Program-made: the position numbers and the translations under genes
In this document: piece after piece, positions 28,393 through 38,556 of the stretch
Numbering within the stretch: position 1 is the stretch's first letter
Layout: the number at the start of each line of letters is the position of its first letter
Notes under the pieces: generated by a model
Told to the model about the DNA's origin: nothing
The model's database searches: none
Seen by the model: the letters and a program-made list of their open reading frames with translations, nothing else
Origin: an uncultured Muribaculum sp.
GTDB lineage: Bacteria; Bacteroidota; Bacteroidia; Bacteroidales; Muribaculaceae
Direction: 5' to 3'
DNA length: 64,000 nucleotides
Assembly (NCBI GenBank): GCA_910587665.1
Contig: CAJUMZ010000003.1
Location: 124,001 to 188,000 of the forward strand

Positions 28393-30072
28393 TTAGTTGT
28401 ATAATTCTTCAACCGAAATCTCACGGTCGCCAAACTGATAAGCGACCGGGGCTTCTTTCAGCTTTGGATTTCTGCCTGCATCCACATCGGAGATGGGGAG
28501 AGTCAGGCGGGCCACAGTAGCCTGGTCGACATCGGTGGCGTCGGCGGTCTTCTCATACTGGCACTCAATATCCTCGTTCCACTCGTAGCTTGCGTTACGA
28601 TCCTGATGATTCAGATAATTGACCACTTCCGACTCCATGTAATAAGAGCGACGGAGAAGATCATACCAGTACTGACCCTCGAAAGCGAGCTCGATACGGC
28701 GCTCGTAGTGGATGGCATCGTAATCAATACGGTCGACCGAAGGCATTCCGGCACGGCGGCGCACAAGATTGAAATACTCAAGGGCGGTCGCATCGGTGGT
28801 TGACGCGCTGTTGCCAAGAATAGCCTCGGCGAGGTTGAGATACACCTCGGCAAGACGTAGCATGTAGGTATTGACACCTGACGACTGCTGATAGCTCTGA
28901 CCGTTGTCATCGATCTTGCCTATGACGTGCTTCTTCACGTTGCACTTCTTGGCATAGTCCGACTCGGTGACATTATAGGTGTAACCCCCGTTCTCGACAT
29001 TGAGGTCGGGATAAAACTCACCTACCGTGGCGATGGTGTAGTGGCGGCGTATGCGATCCTGCTTGTCGTAGGTGCGCACAATGTCGTAAGAGGCATAGGT
29101 AGCGTTACCCCAGTTAACCTCACATACCATTGTCGACCATCCGAAAAACGCTGATATGGCATTGTTACATCCCCACCCTATGGCATTGGTGGCGCCTTGC
29201 AACCACTGGAGCTGGAAGAGCGACTCTTCATTATTGTTCCAGGTCTTCACGGCAAAGAGGTCGCCATAGTTATCCATAAGCTTGGCAGGGCCCTCGATAC
29301 ATTTCATCGCCGCTTTCTTTGATAGGTCGAGATAATAGGTGTTGCGCACGCCGCGGTTATGGTCCTCGGCGATATTGGTGCCGTCGTAGGCGCCGTCAGT
29401 GGTAAGGCCTGCCATCGAAAGATACACGCGTGAAAGCATGCCGAACGCGCTGTAGCGGGTGACACGACCGGGCTGTGCCGACTGCGGGGCAAGATTTGCC
29501 GCCGCATACTCAAGGTCGCGGATGGCAAATTCCATTACATCGGTGACACGATGGGCGGGAAGCACCGGATTGGATGCAGCCTCGGTGGTGTTGGTATAGA
29601 TGATAGCCTTGTTCCACAACGACCCGATATACCAGTAGGCAAGCCCGCGCATGAAACGTGCCTCGGCCATGCCTTGTATCTTTGCCACTTCGGAAGCCCC
29701 GTTGCCGGAGCTGAGTATACGGTTGATCACGTTGTTGGACTGAGCTACTACCGAATAAAACGCATTCCAAGAATCCTCCAGTCCGGGAGAGAGCGAGGTC
29801 TCGGTAAAGTTGGTATACGGGTAGATATAGTCCGACCACCGCGCGGTGATATTGTTGGAACGACCGTCGCCCATGCTGTAATATGCCTTGTCGTTAAAGC
29901 TGTTCCATACATAATTATAAAGAGGGGCCGTAGTGGCGAGCACCGCGCCGTCATTGTCGATAAACGACCCGTCGCTGCCCTGCGTGGTATTCTGCTGGGT
30001 CAGGAAGTCATCGCAAGAGGTAAGCGCGAGACAGCCTGCGAAGAGAGTGGCAAATAATATTTTAGTTTTCAT
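28393..30072 (-). CDS. SusD/RagB family glycan-binding lipoprotein
   Basis: Surface lipoprotein that forms the lid of the SusC channel and binds the glycan. The 559-residue protein has lipobox LTSC (Cys20) and the SusD pattern of helical TPR-like segments (RFMRGLAYWYIGSLW, MLRLAEVYLNLAEAIL) and a late ALEYFNLVRRRAGMP element followed by YERRIELAFEGQYWYDLLR, a strong family signature. It starts 20 bases after the susC stop. If SusC is not made, this protein would have no channel to serve. Confidence 0.95.
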   Translation of the reverse strand: MKTKILFATLFAGCLALTSCDDFLTQQNTTQGSDGSFIDNDGAVLATTAPLYNYVWNSFNDKAYYSMGDGRSNNITARWSDYIYPYTNFTETSLSPGLEDSWNAFYSVVAQSNNVINRILSSGNGASEVAKIQGMAEARFMRGLAYWYIGSLWNKAIIYTNTTEAASNPVLPAHRVTDVMEFAIRDLEYAAANLAPQSAQPGRVTRYSAFGMLSRVYLSMAGLTTDGAYDGTNIAEDHNRGVRNTYYLDLSKKAAMKCIEGPAKLMDNYGDLFAVKTWNNNEESLFQLQWLQGATNAIGWGCNNAISAFFGWSTMVCEVNWGNATYASYDIVRTYDKQDRIRRHYTIATVGEFYPDLNVENGGYTYNVTESDYAKKCNVKKHVIGKIDDNGQSYQQSSGVNTYMLRLAEVYLNLAEAILGNSASTTDATALEYFNLVRRRAGMPSVDRIDYDAIHYERRIELAFEGQYWYDLLRRSYYMESEVVNYLNHQDRNASYEWNEDIECQYEKTADATDVDQATVARLTLPISDVDAGRNPKLKEAPVAYQFGDREISVEELYN

Positions 30073-30092
30073 TGTTATCGGTTGTGTTAAGG

Positions 30093-33000
30093 TTAGAATG
30101 AAACATTAAGACCGAATGTATAGATACGCGGTGAGGGATAGCGGCCATAGTCGACACCTGTCATGAGGGCGTCGCCATACATTGCTCCCACCTCGGGGTC
30201 AAGGCCTTTGTACTTGGTCCATGTGTGAACATTCTGTGCGCTGAAGTACACGCGGAGATTCTGAAGATAGATCTTACGCATCCAGTTGCGGGGGAAGGTA
30301 TAGCCTACGGAGATGTTCTGAAGGCGTATGTAGGAGGCATCCTCCACGAGAAGGTCGCTTACGCGGGTATAGTTGGCGTTGGCGTCGGTGCGCTGCAGTG
30401 CGGGCATTGTTGTCGCGCCGGGATTGGTGACATGAAGATTGCGGTAATCGTCGGCAGGGAGGCTTGGATCGATAACATCAACCTTGGCATAGTTGAGCGA
30501 TGAGCGCAGGATATTGGAGTTCTGGCGCGGGTCCTCGATACGCATGCGTGTGAGGTTGAGTGCATCGTTGCCGTAAGAGCCGGAGAAGAAGATGTTCAGG
30601 TCGAAGCCTTTCCATGTAAAGGTATTGCCGAAGCCCCAGGTGAATTTAGGCTCGGGATTGCCGATAAACGTACAGTCGCTGCTGTCGATCACGCCGTCAC
30701 CATTGATATCCTCATAGATATAATCACCGATCCATGTCGAACTTTGGGCGATAGTATTACCCGAGGGTATAGCCACCTGCTGCAGATTGCCTGCCGCATC
30801 ATGATAGTAGAAGTCTTCCGGCTTGTCAAAACGGCCTATAACCTTGTAGCCCCAGAACTGACCGATAGGCTCGCCGACAACGGTCTTGGTGACGATATAG
30901 TTGGTCGACGACGGCTGGTAGCTCTTTTCGATTGACGAGTTGGCTGTGTCGAGCTCCTTCACTTTGTTGCGATTGAGCGAGAACACGAGATTAGATGTCC
31001 ACTGGAAGTCGCGGGTGACGATATTGGTGGTGTTGAGCGTAAGCTCTATACCCTTGTTTTCAATAGAACCGACGTTACCCCACGGATTGTTTGCAGCACC
31101 CTGGCCACCCGAGCCGAGGAATGAGGGGAGCGGAAGCTGGAGCAGAAGATTGTCGGTCTTCTTATAATATACATCGGCTATAAACTCTATACGATTCTGA
31201 AGAAGACCGAGGTCGAGACCTATGTTGTAGGAAGAGGTTGTCTCCCAGGTAAGGTCGGGATTTGCAGTGTTTCCGGTGAGCACACCCACGCCCCAGGGAG
31301 TAGTCTTGTTGGCAAGGAGAGCCATGTAGGCGTAGTCGGTGACATTCTGGTTACCGGTCTTACCCCAGCCGGCACGCAGCTTCAACGAGTTGATAGGCTC
31401 TACATCGCGGAGGAAGCTTTCCTGCGACACACGCCATGCGAGGGCGACTGCCGGGAACCATCCCCACTTGTGACCCTTGGCAAATTTTGAGGAGCCGTCG
31501 CGACGGATTGTCGCGGTCAAAAGGTAACGCTCGTCAAACGAGTAGAACGCACGACCGAAGAACGAGGCTATCGAATTGATATTGCGCGATCCGGTTGAAG
31601 TAGACTTGGAGATGTCGCCCGCACTCAGGTCGGGGGTGCTGTTGGTGAGGAAGCCGGAAGTGGCGCCTACCTGATTTTCCCAATAGCTCTTTGACATTTC
31701 CTGACCGAGCATCACATTGACATTGTGCTTGCCTGCAAATGTATTGTTATAGGTCAAGATGTTACGCCACGACCAATATTTTGTGTCGGTCTTTGTCCAG
31801 CGTGACGTGCGCTGGTCCTGCGTCTTGATACCGAACTTATAGTCAGGCTCATAGAACTAATACTTGTTCAGGTTGTAATCGCCTGACAGCTCTGTGCGAA
31901 GTGTAAGCCCCTTGTAAAGGGTGGCCTCCAGAAATGCGTTGAAACGCAGGTTGAGCTTCTTGTTTTTGTTGGTGATGATAGACGCGAGACCTACAGGGTT
32001 GTCAGGCATCCACACATCGTCGGGACCGTCATAAGAACCGTCGGGCGCGGTAACGGCAACCGTTGGCTGCTGTATAAGGGCGCTGATGATGGTGTTATTG
32101 TCGGTACCGACTTTCTGCTTTGAGTCGGTAAGCGAGAAGTTTATACCCCCCCTAAGCCAACTTTTGATCTGTGTCTCGAGATTGGAGCGCAGGGTGTAAC
32201 GCTTGAATCCGGAGCCGAGCGCTATACCGTCTTGGTCAAGATAACCGCCGGAAAACGCCCATGTAGTGCGCTCGTTACCGCCGCTGACTGATACATTGTG
32301 GTTCATCATGAACGCCTTGCGGAACAGCTCGTCTTGCCAGTCAGTACCCTCTCCGAGAAGGTCGGGGCGCACAAATGCATTGTTTTTGTCGACAGAACTG
32401 AGGTAGTCGGCTCGGAAATTATGATGCTCGGCATATTCGCGGAGATTGAGCATCTCATACTTCTTGGGCATCTCCTGCCAGCCGAGATATACATCATAGG
32501 TCACTGTGGCCTCCCCCGCCTTTCCACGCTTGGTAGTGATCATGATCACACCGTTGCTCGCGCGTGAACCATATATGGCTGTCGCGGAAGCATCCTTCAA
32601 TACATCCATCGAAACGATGTCCGACGGGTTGATCGAAGCAAGCGGGTTGGAACTCTCGTCGTCGGTGGCAGAGTCAATGACCACGCCGTCGATCACGAAA
32701 ATAGGCTGATTGGTGGCATTCAGAGAATTGATACCGCGGATACGGATAGAAGTCGAGGCTCCCGGCGTACCGGAATTTGCCTGAATCTGCACACCGGCCG
32801 CACGTCCCTGAAGCACCTGGTCAATGCTGGTGGAGATTGACTTCTTCACCGCATCCTCTCCAACCGACACGACGGAGCCGGTCAGGTCGCTACGCTTCAT
32901 CTGTCCGTAGCCGACCACAACCACCTCATCGAGCACGGCTGAGTTCTCCTGCATGGTGACGTTGATGACTGTACGGCCGTTCACGTCGATGGTCTGCGTG

Positions 33001-33248
33001 TTGTAGCCTACGTAAGAAACTGTGATACTACCCTTGGGCGATATGCTCAGCGAGTAGTTACCATCGATGTCAGTCGATGTTCCGTTGGAAGTTCCCTTTT
33101 GTTGAACGGTTGCCCCGATCAAGGGTTCTCCCAACTCATCGACAACTGTACCCGAGACTGTTATAGTCTGGGAAAATGCCCATAGCGGTGACAAAATGCC
33201 TAAAAGCATTACCGCCATGAATTTCAGATTAAACTCTGTGCATTTCAT
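30093..33248 (-). pseudogene. SusC/RagA family TonB-dependent transporter, interrupted by one in-frame TAG
   Basis: Outer-membrane glycan importer of the xylan PUL. Before the break: signal peptide, carboxypeptidase-regulatory-like domain (GTVVDELGEPLIGATVQQKG), a Ton-box-like region (DEVVVVGYGQMKR) and the plug (IRIRGINSLN). The barrel continues after the break to the terminal YTFGLNVSF. Codon 464 (31857-31859) is TAG, between NKY and FYEPDYKFG; the frame is otherwise continuous for 1,051 codons with no shift. As read, a 463-residue protein without most of the barrel would be made. TAG is an ordinary stop elsewhere here (prmC, GH67), so recoding is unlikely. It may be a real nonsense mutation, a variant or a sequencing error. 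Confidence 0.9.
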
Positions 33249-33410
33249 GAAAATAATTTTTAGTTTTTGGGAATAATTTAAGTTCTCGATTGGTTTAAAT
33301 TTTTAGGTAATAGTTTTTGGATTGGGTTAAATTTTTAATAAAAGGGTTAATAATGATATGTGATAGTTTGTTGGGTTTAAAAAAGGTTGATAAATCAATT
33401 GATTTCAATG

Positions 33411-33418
33411 CAAATTTA
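33411..33418 (-). promoter_or_regulatory. Promoter -7 box for the susC block
   Basis: Minus-strand TAAATTTG matches TAnnTTTG exactly and implies a leader of about 155 bases before susC. There is no good -33 element, as expected if the divergent regulator must activate it (inference). The rest of the AT-rich gap 33249-33568 shows no gene. Confidence 0.5.
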
Positions 33419-33568
33419 GCTTTTTTAAATTTAATAGTATTGACTTCAGCGTAACAATTATTCTTTTTAACGTTTCTCAAATATCACGGGCGTTACACAT
33501 TTTCCCGCTTATGTAACAAACATGTTATAAAACACAAAAATCAGCTTTCCTTAATGTTTCATTTTATA

Positions 33569-33576
33569 TATTTTTG
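33569..33576 (+). promoter_or_regulatory. Promoter -7 box for the hybrid regulator
   Basis: TATTTTTG matches TAnnTTTG exactly and lies 15 bases before the ATG at 33592, implying a very short leader. Confidence 0.5.
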
Positions 33577-33591
33577 CATAAAACTCATACC

Positions 33592-36500
33592 ATGAAACCC
33601 AATCATCTTTTCATTGTCGCGTTATCATTTCTCATGTCGCTATCGGCAGCTGCCCAAAGAATGAAAATTTTCTCTTCCGACGGTTACCTGTCAAGCTGCC
33701 TTGTAAACAAGATATATCAAGACAGCAAAGGATTCATGTGGATAGCGACAGAATACGGGCTAAACCGATTCGACGGCACCCGATTTGTAACATACAAGAG
33801 TGTTCCCGGGGATTCCGCTTCCCTATGTGACAACTATGTACGCACTATCATGGAAAACAGTGAAGGCAAAATGCTTGTAGGCACACTGAAGGGACTTATG
33901 GAATGGGATCGTGCCACCGAATCGTTCCGTAACATACCATTGTATATGGACGGGGCGAAGATAATGCCTCACGTATCGGAAATCGTAGAGTTGTCAAACG
34001 GAGAAATATGGGTTGGCACGGCAGGATACGGAATATTCCTTTACAATCCCTCGACATCGCGGACTTCACGACTCGACATGCTGTCGGAGGTTGTAGGGAG
34101 TGAATTTATAAGTTGCATTTATGAAGACTCGAGTCATGCCGTATGGATAGGCACAGAAAACAAAGGTGTGTGTCGCTACTATCCGGCAGGGGGCAAGGCC
34201 CGCTGTTTCAGTGTGCCGGAATTATCGGGAAACAAGGTGACATCGCTACTTGAAGGCAATGACGGTGCCATATTCATCGGATCACTTGACGGAGGTGTCG
34301 ACCGCTATGACAAAGGCTCTTCAAGTGTAAGCCATCTCCCTTGTCAAGGCCAAAAGCTCTCGGTGAAATCGCTTGCACGCCACGACAAGGACCTTTATGC
34401 CGGAACGGAGGGGCATGGCATACGTCTGCTGACTGACACGGCAATAGAAAATGTGCCGCTCGGCTCGCCTCTTGCAGGATGTCGTGACGGCAAGATACAC
34501 CAGATGCTCACCGACCGTGACGGCAATCTGTGGCTCGCCATGTTCCAACGCGGGGTAGCGATGATAGCCGGGCGACGTCACAGCTTTGAATATTGCGGCA
34601 GAAGCAATATCCCCGGCAACCCCATAGGCAACGGATGCGTCATGGCAATGATCTCGGATGACAACCACCATGTATGGGTGAGCTGTGACAATGACGGTAT
34701 TTATGAACTTGACGAAAATCTATCGCAGGTCAGCCATATACAGTCTTCTTCAACTGTACTGTGTATATTCAGGGACTCGCGAAACAGATGCTGGGCGGGG
34801 ACATTCACCTCCGGTCTGCTGAGAATCACAGATGACGGCGATCAGATACCGGTCAAAAGGTTCGGTTCGCTCAAAATATACAGTATCATCGAAGGAAAAG
34901 ACGGATGCCTTTATCTCGGCACGCTCGGCAGTGGACTTATACGTTACAATCCTGACAACGATACAGCGACGTATCTGTCATTTTACCAAGGTAATTCCCA
35001 TGACAGCAATATACAACTTGACTGGATTAACCATCTTTACCTTGCGCCCGACGGCAAGATATGGATAGCGAACTATGACGGCATAAGCTGCTTCAACACC
35101 CATACCGACAGCTATATGAGCTTTGGCGACAGCTACAACGTGGTAAACGAGTGTATCGGATACGTGGTGACATGCGACAGCAACGGCATCATATGGTGCG
35201 GCACATCTGACGGTCTGTACCGGTTTGATTCCGACGGCAGGTCGGTAAAACATTTTACCGTATCCGACGGATTACCTAACAATGTCGTATGCGGCATCTG
35301 TGAGGATGGAGGCGGAAACTTGTGGATAAGCACTTATCATGGCATCACGAAATATATTCCCGCCGACAACAGGTTTGTAAACTTTGACAGTGGCGACGGA
35401 CTGCAAGGCAATGAATTTACCCATGGGGCGTTTTGCAAGGATTCACGCGGGGTAATATATTTCGGAGGCACCAACGGAGTCACATCATTCCACCCCTACG
35501 ACATCAATGACAATCCACGCGAATACCGCCCGGTAATCACTCGATTCGATATTTTCAATACTCCGGTCAACATGTCGACGACCAACTCCGGCGGCGACCC
35601 GGTGATAGACTGTGGACTTGACAATGCGGAACAGATCAACCTGTCATCGTCGGACAATACATTCAGGATCTACTTCTCAACATTGACTTACGATAATCCC
35701 GACAAACTCGTGTATCAATACAGGATATACGAGCACGGGAAACAATGGCTGACAACAGCTCCGGGGCAGAATCAGCTAACATTCAACAACATGCCGCCCG
35801 GTAAATACCGTTTTCAGATACGCGTGGCAGGAGACATGTCGGTCGACGGCACACGTACGCTCACGATTGTAGTCAACCCGCCGTGGTATCAGTCGTGGTG
35901 GGCGATAATGGCCTATGCGATCATGGGCGCGCTTATCCTTTTTATAGCAACGCATTATTTCCGTTCAAGGGCGGCGATAGCCAGGGAACAATTATATCGC
36001 AGGCAGTCGGAACAGATAATCGAGGCGAAGCTACAGTTTTTCACCAACATCTCGCATGAGATACGCACGCCAATGACCTTGATTATCAATCCACTCGAAA
36101 AACTCATCAATGACACACAGGATTCTCGCCTCAAGACCACATACGTCATGATTTACAAAAATGCGCAACGCATCTTACGGCTTGTAAATCAACTAATGGA
36201 TATGAGAAAACTTGAGAAAGGACAGATGAAGATGAAACTGCGCGAGACTGATATCGTGAGTTTTATCAAAGAGGCCATACAGCCCTATGAATACGTGGCG
36301 CGTGAAAATAATATATCCCTTACATTTGATCACGACTCAGTGTCGACAAAAGCCTGGATTGACACCGAAAATTTTGATAAAGTGCTTATCAATATTCTCT
36401 CCAATGCTTTTAAATATACCCCGAAAGGAGGCTCTATAGAGATATCGCTTTCGGAAAAACACAATGACAGCGAAGGACTGCCACCGTTTACCGACTATGT

Positions 36501-37617
36501 TGAAATCACAATTTCTGACAACGGAACCGGTATCGACGCCGACAAGCTCGAACAGATATTCGACCGTTTCTACCGTATCGAAAATGAAATGACTTCTTCC
36601 AGCCCGGGTACTGGGATCGGGCTGCACCTTTGCCGTTCGCTCGTCAGGTTGCATCATGGCACTATCCACGCGCGTAATCATGTGGGGGAAAGCGGATGCG
36701 AATTTATAATACGGATTCCACTCGGATCCGCCCATCTGTCAATGGATGAGATCGCCACGGCGGACAGCCGTTTATCGCCCACGGCATTGATTCCCGATAT
36801 CTGCGACATTTCCGGGACCTCCCTACCCGATGATCCGGTAAAATCACGTGGCAACCGCACGGTGGTTGTCGTTGAAGATGACCCCGATATACGAAACTAT
36901 CTGCTCCGGGAGCTTTCAGCCGATTACAAGGTAAAGGCTTTTGTCAATGGAGAAGATGCACTTTCCGCAATTATCACCGAATCTCCCGACATAATAGTGA
37001 GCGACGTGATGATGCCAGGTATCGACGGGCTTGCCCTGTGCCGTAAGGTGAAGCAGAATGTCAATATAAATCATATCCCGGTGATACTACTTTCGGCAAA
37101 GGCTGACATCGAGGACAAAATGGAAGGGATGAAAGCGGGAGCCGACGCATATCTTACCAAGCCGTTCAGCACAAGGATGCTCCGAAGTACGATCACTTCC
37201 TTGCTTGCCAACCGGCATTTGCTGCGGGCAAAATTTTCAGGAGTACAGGAGCAGGAAGATTCAGTTAAAAAGATTATGATGAAGTCGCAAGACGAGTTGC
37301 TGCTCACCCGCATCATGGATGTTATCAACGCCAATATATCGTCGCCTGATTTCAGCGTGGAAAAACTTGCAGCGGAAGTGGGACTCAGCCGCGTACACCT
37401 TCATCGCAAGCTTAAGGAACTGACCGACCTCTCTGCCCGCGATTTCATAAAATCACTCCGAATGAAGCAAGCTGCACGCTTGCTCCGCGAAAAGAAGCTA
37501 AGCGTTGCGGAAGTCGCTTATGCCACAGGATTCGCCAACCCGTCACATTTCTCATCGGCTTTCAAGGAAATTTATGGAATGACACCCTCCCGTTACAGCA
37601 ACGAACAGCACGGATAA
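33592..37617 (+). CDS. Hybrid two-component system regulator of the xylan PUL
   Basis: Single-protein sensor, kinase and transcription factor of 1,341 residues. Order: signal peptide (1-22); periplasmic two-propeller sensor built of repeats such as DSKGFMWIATEYGLNRFDG and DSRGVIYFGGTNGV; a Y_Y_Y-type domain (about 690-765); one membrane helix (about 768-790); HisKA with His822 in FFTNISHEIRTPM; HATPase with SNAFKYTPKGG and DNGTGI; receiver with Asp1138 in VSDVMMPGIDG; and an AraC-type DNA-binding domain to the C-terminus. It is divergent from susC with a 343-base gap and probably senses xylan oligosaccharides. ATG 33592 is chosen over an upstream TTG because it begins the signal peptide. Confidence 0.95.
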   Translation: MKPNHLFIVALSFLMSLSAAAQRMKIFSSDGYLSSCLVNKIYQDSKGFMWIATEYGLNRFDGTRFVTYKSVPGDSASLCDNYVRTIMENSEGKMLVGTLKGLMEWDRATESFRNIPLYMDGAKIMPHVSEIVELSNGEIWVGTAGYGIFLYNPSTSRTSRLDMLSEVVGSEFISCIYEDSSHAVWIGTENKGVCRYYPAGGKARCFSVPELSGNKVTSLLEGNDGAIFIGSLDGGVDRYDKGSSSVSHLPCQGQKLSVKSLARHDKDLYAGTEGHGIRLLTDTAIENVPLGSPLAGCRDGKIHQMLTDRDGNLWLAMFQRGVAMIAGRRHSFEYCGRSNIPGNPIGNGCVMAMISDDNHHVWVSCDNDGIYELDENLSQVSHIQSSSTVLCIFRDSRNRCWAGTFTSGLLRITDDGDQIPVKRFGSLKIYSIIEGKDGCLYLGTLGSGLIRYNPDNDTATYLSFYQGNSHDSNIQLDWINHLYLAPDGKIWIANYDGISCFNTHTDSYMSFGDSYNVVNECIGYVVTCDSNGIIWCGTSDGLYRFDSDGRSVKHFTVSDGLPNNVVCGICEDGGGNLWISTYHGITKYIPADNRFVNFDSGDGLQGNEFTHGAFCKDSRGVIYFGGTNGVTSFHPYDINDNPREYRPVITRFDIFNTPVNMSTTNSGGDPVIDCGLDNAEQINLSSSDNTFRIYFSTLTYDNPDKLVYQYRIYEHGKQWLTTAPGQNQLTFNNMPPGKYRFQIRVAGDMSVDGTRTLTIVVNPPWYQSWWAIMAYAIMGALILFIATHYFRSRAAIAREQLYRRQSEQIIEAKLQFFTNISHEIRTPMTLIINPLEKLINDTQDSRLKTTYVMIYKNAQRILRLVNQLMDMRKLEKGQMKMKLRETDIVSFIKEAIQPYEYVARENNISLTFDHDSVSTKAWIDTENFDKVLINILSNAFKYTPKGGSIEISLSEKHNDSEGLPPFTDYVEITISDNGTGIDADKLEQIFDRFYRIENEMTSSSPGTGIGLHLCRSLVRLHHGTIHARNHVGESGCEFIIRIPLGSAHLSMDEIATADSRLSPTALIPDICDISGTSLPDDPVKSRGNRTVVVVEDDPDIRNYLLRELSADYKVKAFVNGEDALSAIITESPDIIVSDVMMPGIDGLALCRKVKQNVNINHIPVILLSAKADIEDKMEGMKAGADAYLTKPFSTRMLRSTITSLLANRHLLRAKFSGVQEQEDSVKKIMMKSQDELLLTRIMDVINANISSPDFSVEKLAAEVGLSRVHLHRKLKELTDLSARDFIKSLRMKQAARLLREKKLSVAEVAYATGFANPSHFSSAFKEIYGMTPSRYSNEQHG

Positions 37618-37618
37618 C

Positions 37619-38467
37619 CTACACATATATCATCTTGCGGGTCATGCCTCCGTCGATAGTGATATTCTCACCGTTGATGAAGTCATTGCCGGGCATTGAC
37701 AGCCACATGCACATACGGGCTATGTCGTCAGGCTCCCCCACTCTTCCCGACGGATGCTGGCTATGATCAGCGATCGTAAGAGAAGCACGGTCGCCGGTCT
37801 CGATCCAACCGGGCGATATGGCGTTGACAGTTACACCGGTACCGGAAAATGACATCATAAGTGCGTGAGTAAGCGAAGCGATAGCCCCCTTTGAAGCGGA
37901 ATATGCCTCGGTGCCTGCCTCGCTCATGACGTGACGGGTAGAACAGAGGTTGATTATACGCCCGTAAGGATTTGGCTCGGCAAGGGCAGCCCTGTGCAAT
38001 GCGAGCTTGCGTGCCGTTACAAAGACCGGCCGCACATTTACCTGCATCACCCTGTCAAAATCATCGACCGATGACTCTGCGAGCGGCTTGAAGCAACCGA
38101 TACCCACATTATTGACCAGCACGTCAATGTCGCCCCACAATCCGAATATATCCTCCATACATTTTTCAAGTGCCGCTACGTCGGTGACATCTACGGGATA
38201 GAAGCGCGCACCGAGAGCCTGCGCGGTGCGCGTGCCCTCTTTGCTGTCGGAGTCACAGAAAGCCACCTTGCATCCGGCTTCGGCAAAACTTTTCACTATC
38301 GCCTTGCCAATACCCGATGCCCCGCCGGTCACAAACACCCTGCGCGAAGGAAATTTAAGGACAATCTCACCCGGCTTCTTCCCGGAAGGAGTAAGCTTGG
38401 GGCGATACGCCACACCGTGACCCGCACGGTGTTCCTCCATTTTTCTTTCAAGATAATTATCAGCCAT
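37619..38467 (-). CDS. SDR family oxidoreductase
   Basis: NAD(P)-dependent short-chain dehydrogenase of 282 residues; substrate unknown. The cofactor motif TGGASGIG is at 47-54, NNVGIG is the structural NAG-like motif, and the Ser-Tyr-Lys catalytic set is visible in NLCSTRHVMSEAGTEAYSASKG. The final NGENITIDGGMTRKMIYV is typical. It has an N-terminal extension of about 40 residues before the Rossmann fold. ATG 38465-38467 is the chosen start. The stop lies 1 base from the stop of the hybrid regulator, tail to tail. It may or may not belong to the xylan function. Confidence 0.88.
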   Translation of the reverse strand: MADNYLERKMEEHRAGHGVAYRPKLTPSGKKPGEIVLKFPSRRVFVTGGASGIGKAIVKSFAEAGCKVAFCDSDSKEGTRTAQALGARFYPVDVTDVAALEKCMEDIFGLWGDIDVLVNNVGIGCFKPLAESSVDDFDRVMQVNVRPVFVTARKLALHRAALAEPNPYGRIINLCSTRHVMSEAGTEAYSASKGAIASLTHALMMSFSGTGVTVNAISPGWIETGDRASLTIADHSQHPSGRVGEPDDIARMCMWLSMPGNDFINGENITIDGGMTRKMIYV

Positions 38468-38471
38468 ATTG

Positions 38472-38479
38472 CGAAGATA
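38472..38479 (-). promoter_or_regulatory. Possible SDR promoter -7 box
   Basis: Minus-strand TATCTTCG differs from TAnnTTTG by one base and lies 4 bases before the ATG. The TTTTTG of the preceding terminator tail could serve as -33 (spacing about 22). Confidence 0.35.
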
Positions 38480-38501
38480 CAAAAAATCTTAAGAGTAATG
38501 A

Positions 38502-38531
38502 CAAAAAGCGGGATGCCTTGCGACATCCCGC
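38502..38531 (-). terminator. Terminator after nuoN
   Basis: Minus-strand stem GCGGGATG/CATCCCGC (38524-38531 and 38508-38515) with an 8-base loop is followed by TTTTTG. It lies 25 bases after the nuoN stop and would end the complex I/ATP synthase transcript. Confidence 0.8.
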
Positions 38532-38556
38532 CCCACTATATAAACACAAATTATTA

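Noticed and set aside
30093..31757. The second half of susC as a separate gene
   Set aside because: Its apparent start is an internal TTG with no promoter or signal peptide, and the sequence continues the barrel in the same frame beyond the TAG.
31857..31859. Reassignment of TAG to an amino acid
   Set aside because: prmC and GH67 end in TAG at positions expected for their families, so TAG is a normal stop here.
33295..33480. A 61-residue frame on the minus strand in the susC upstream region
   Set aside because: It is AT-rich, Lys/Asn/Ile-rich low-complexity sequence that spans the susC promoter box, with no coding signs.
37619..38467. SDR gene as part of the xylan PUL
   Set aside because: It is convergent with the regulator and has its own promoter-like box; adjacency alone does not show membership, so it is listed separately.
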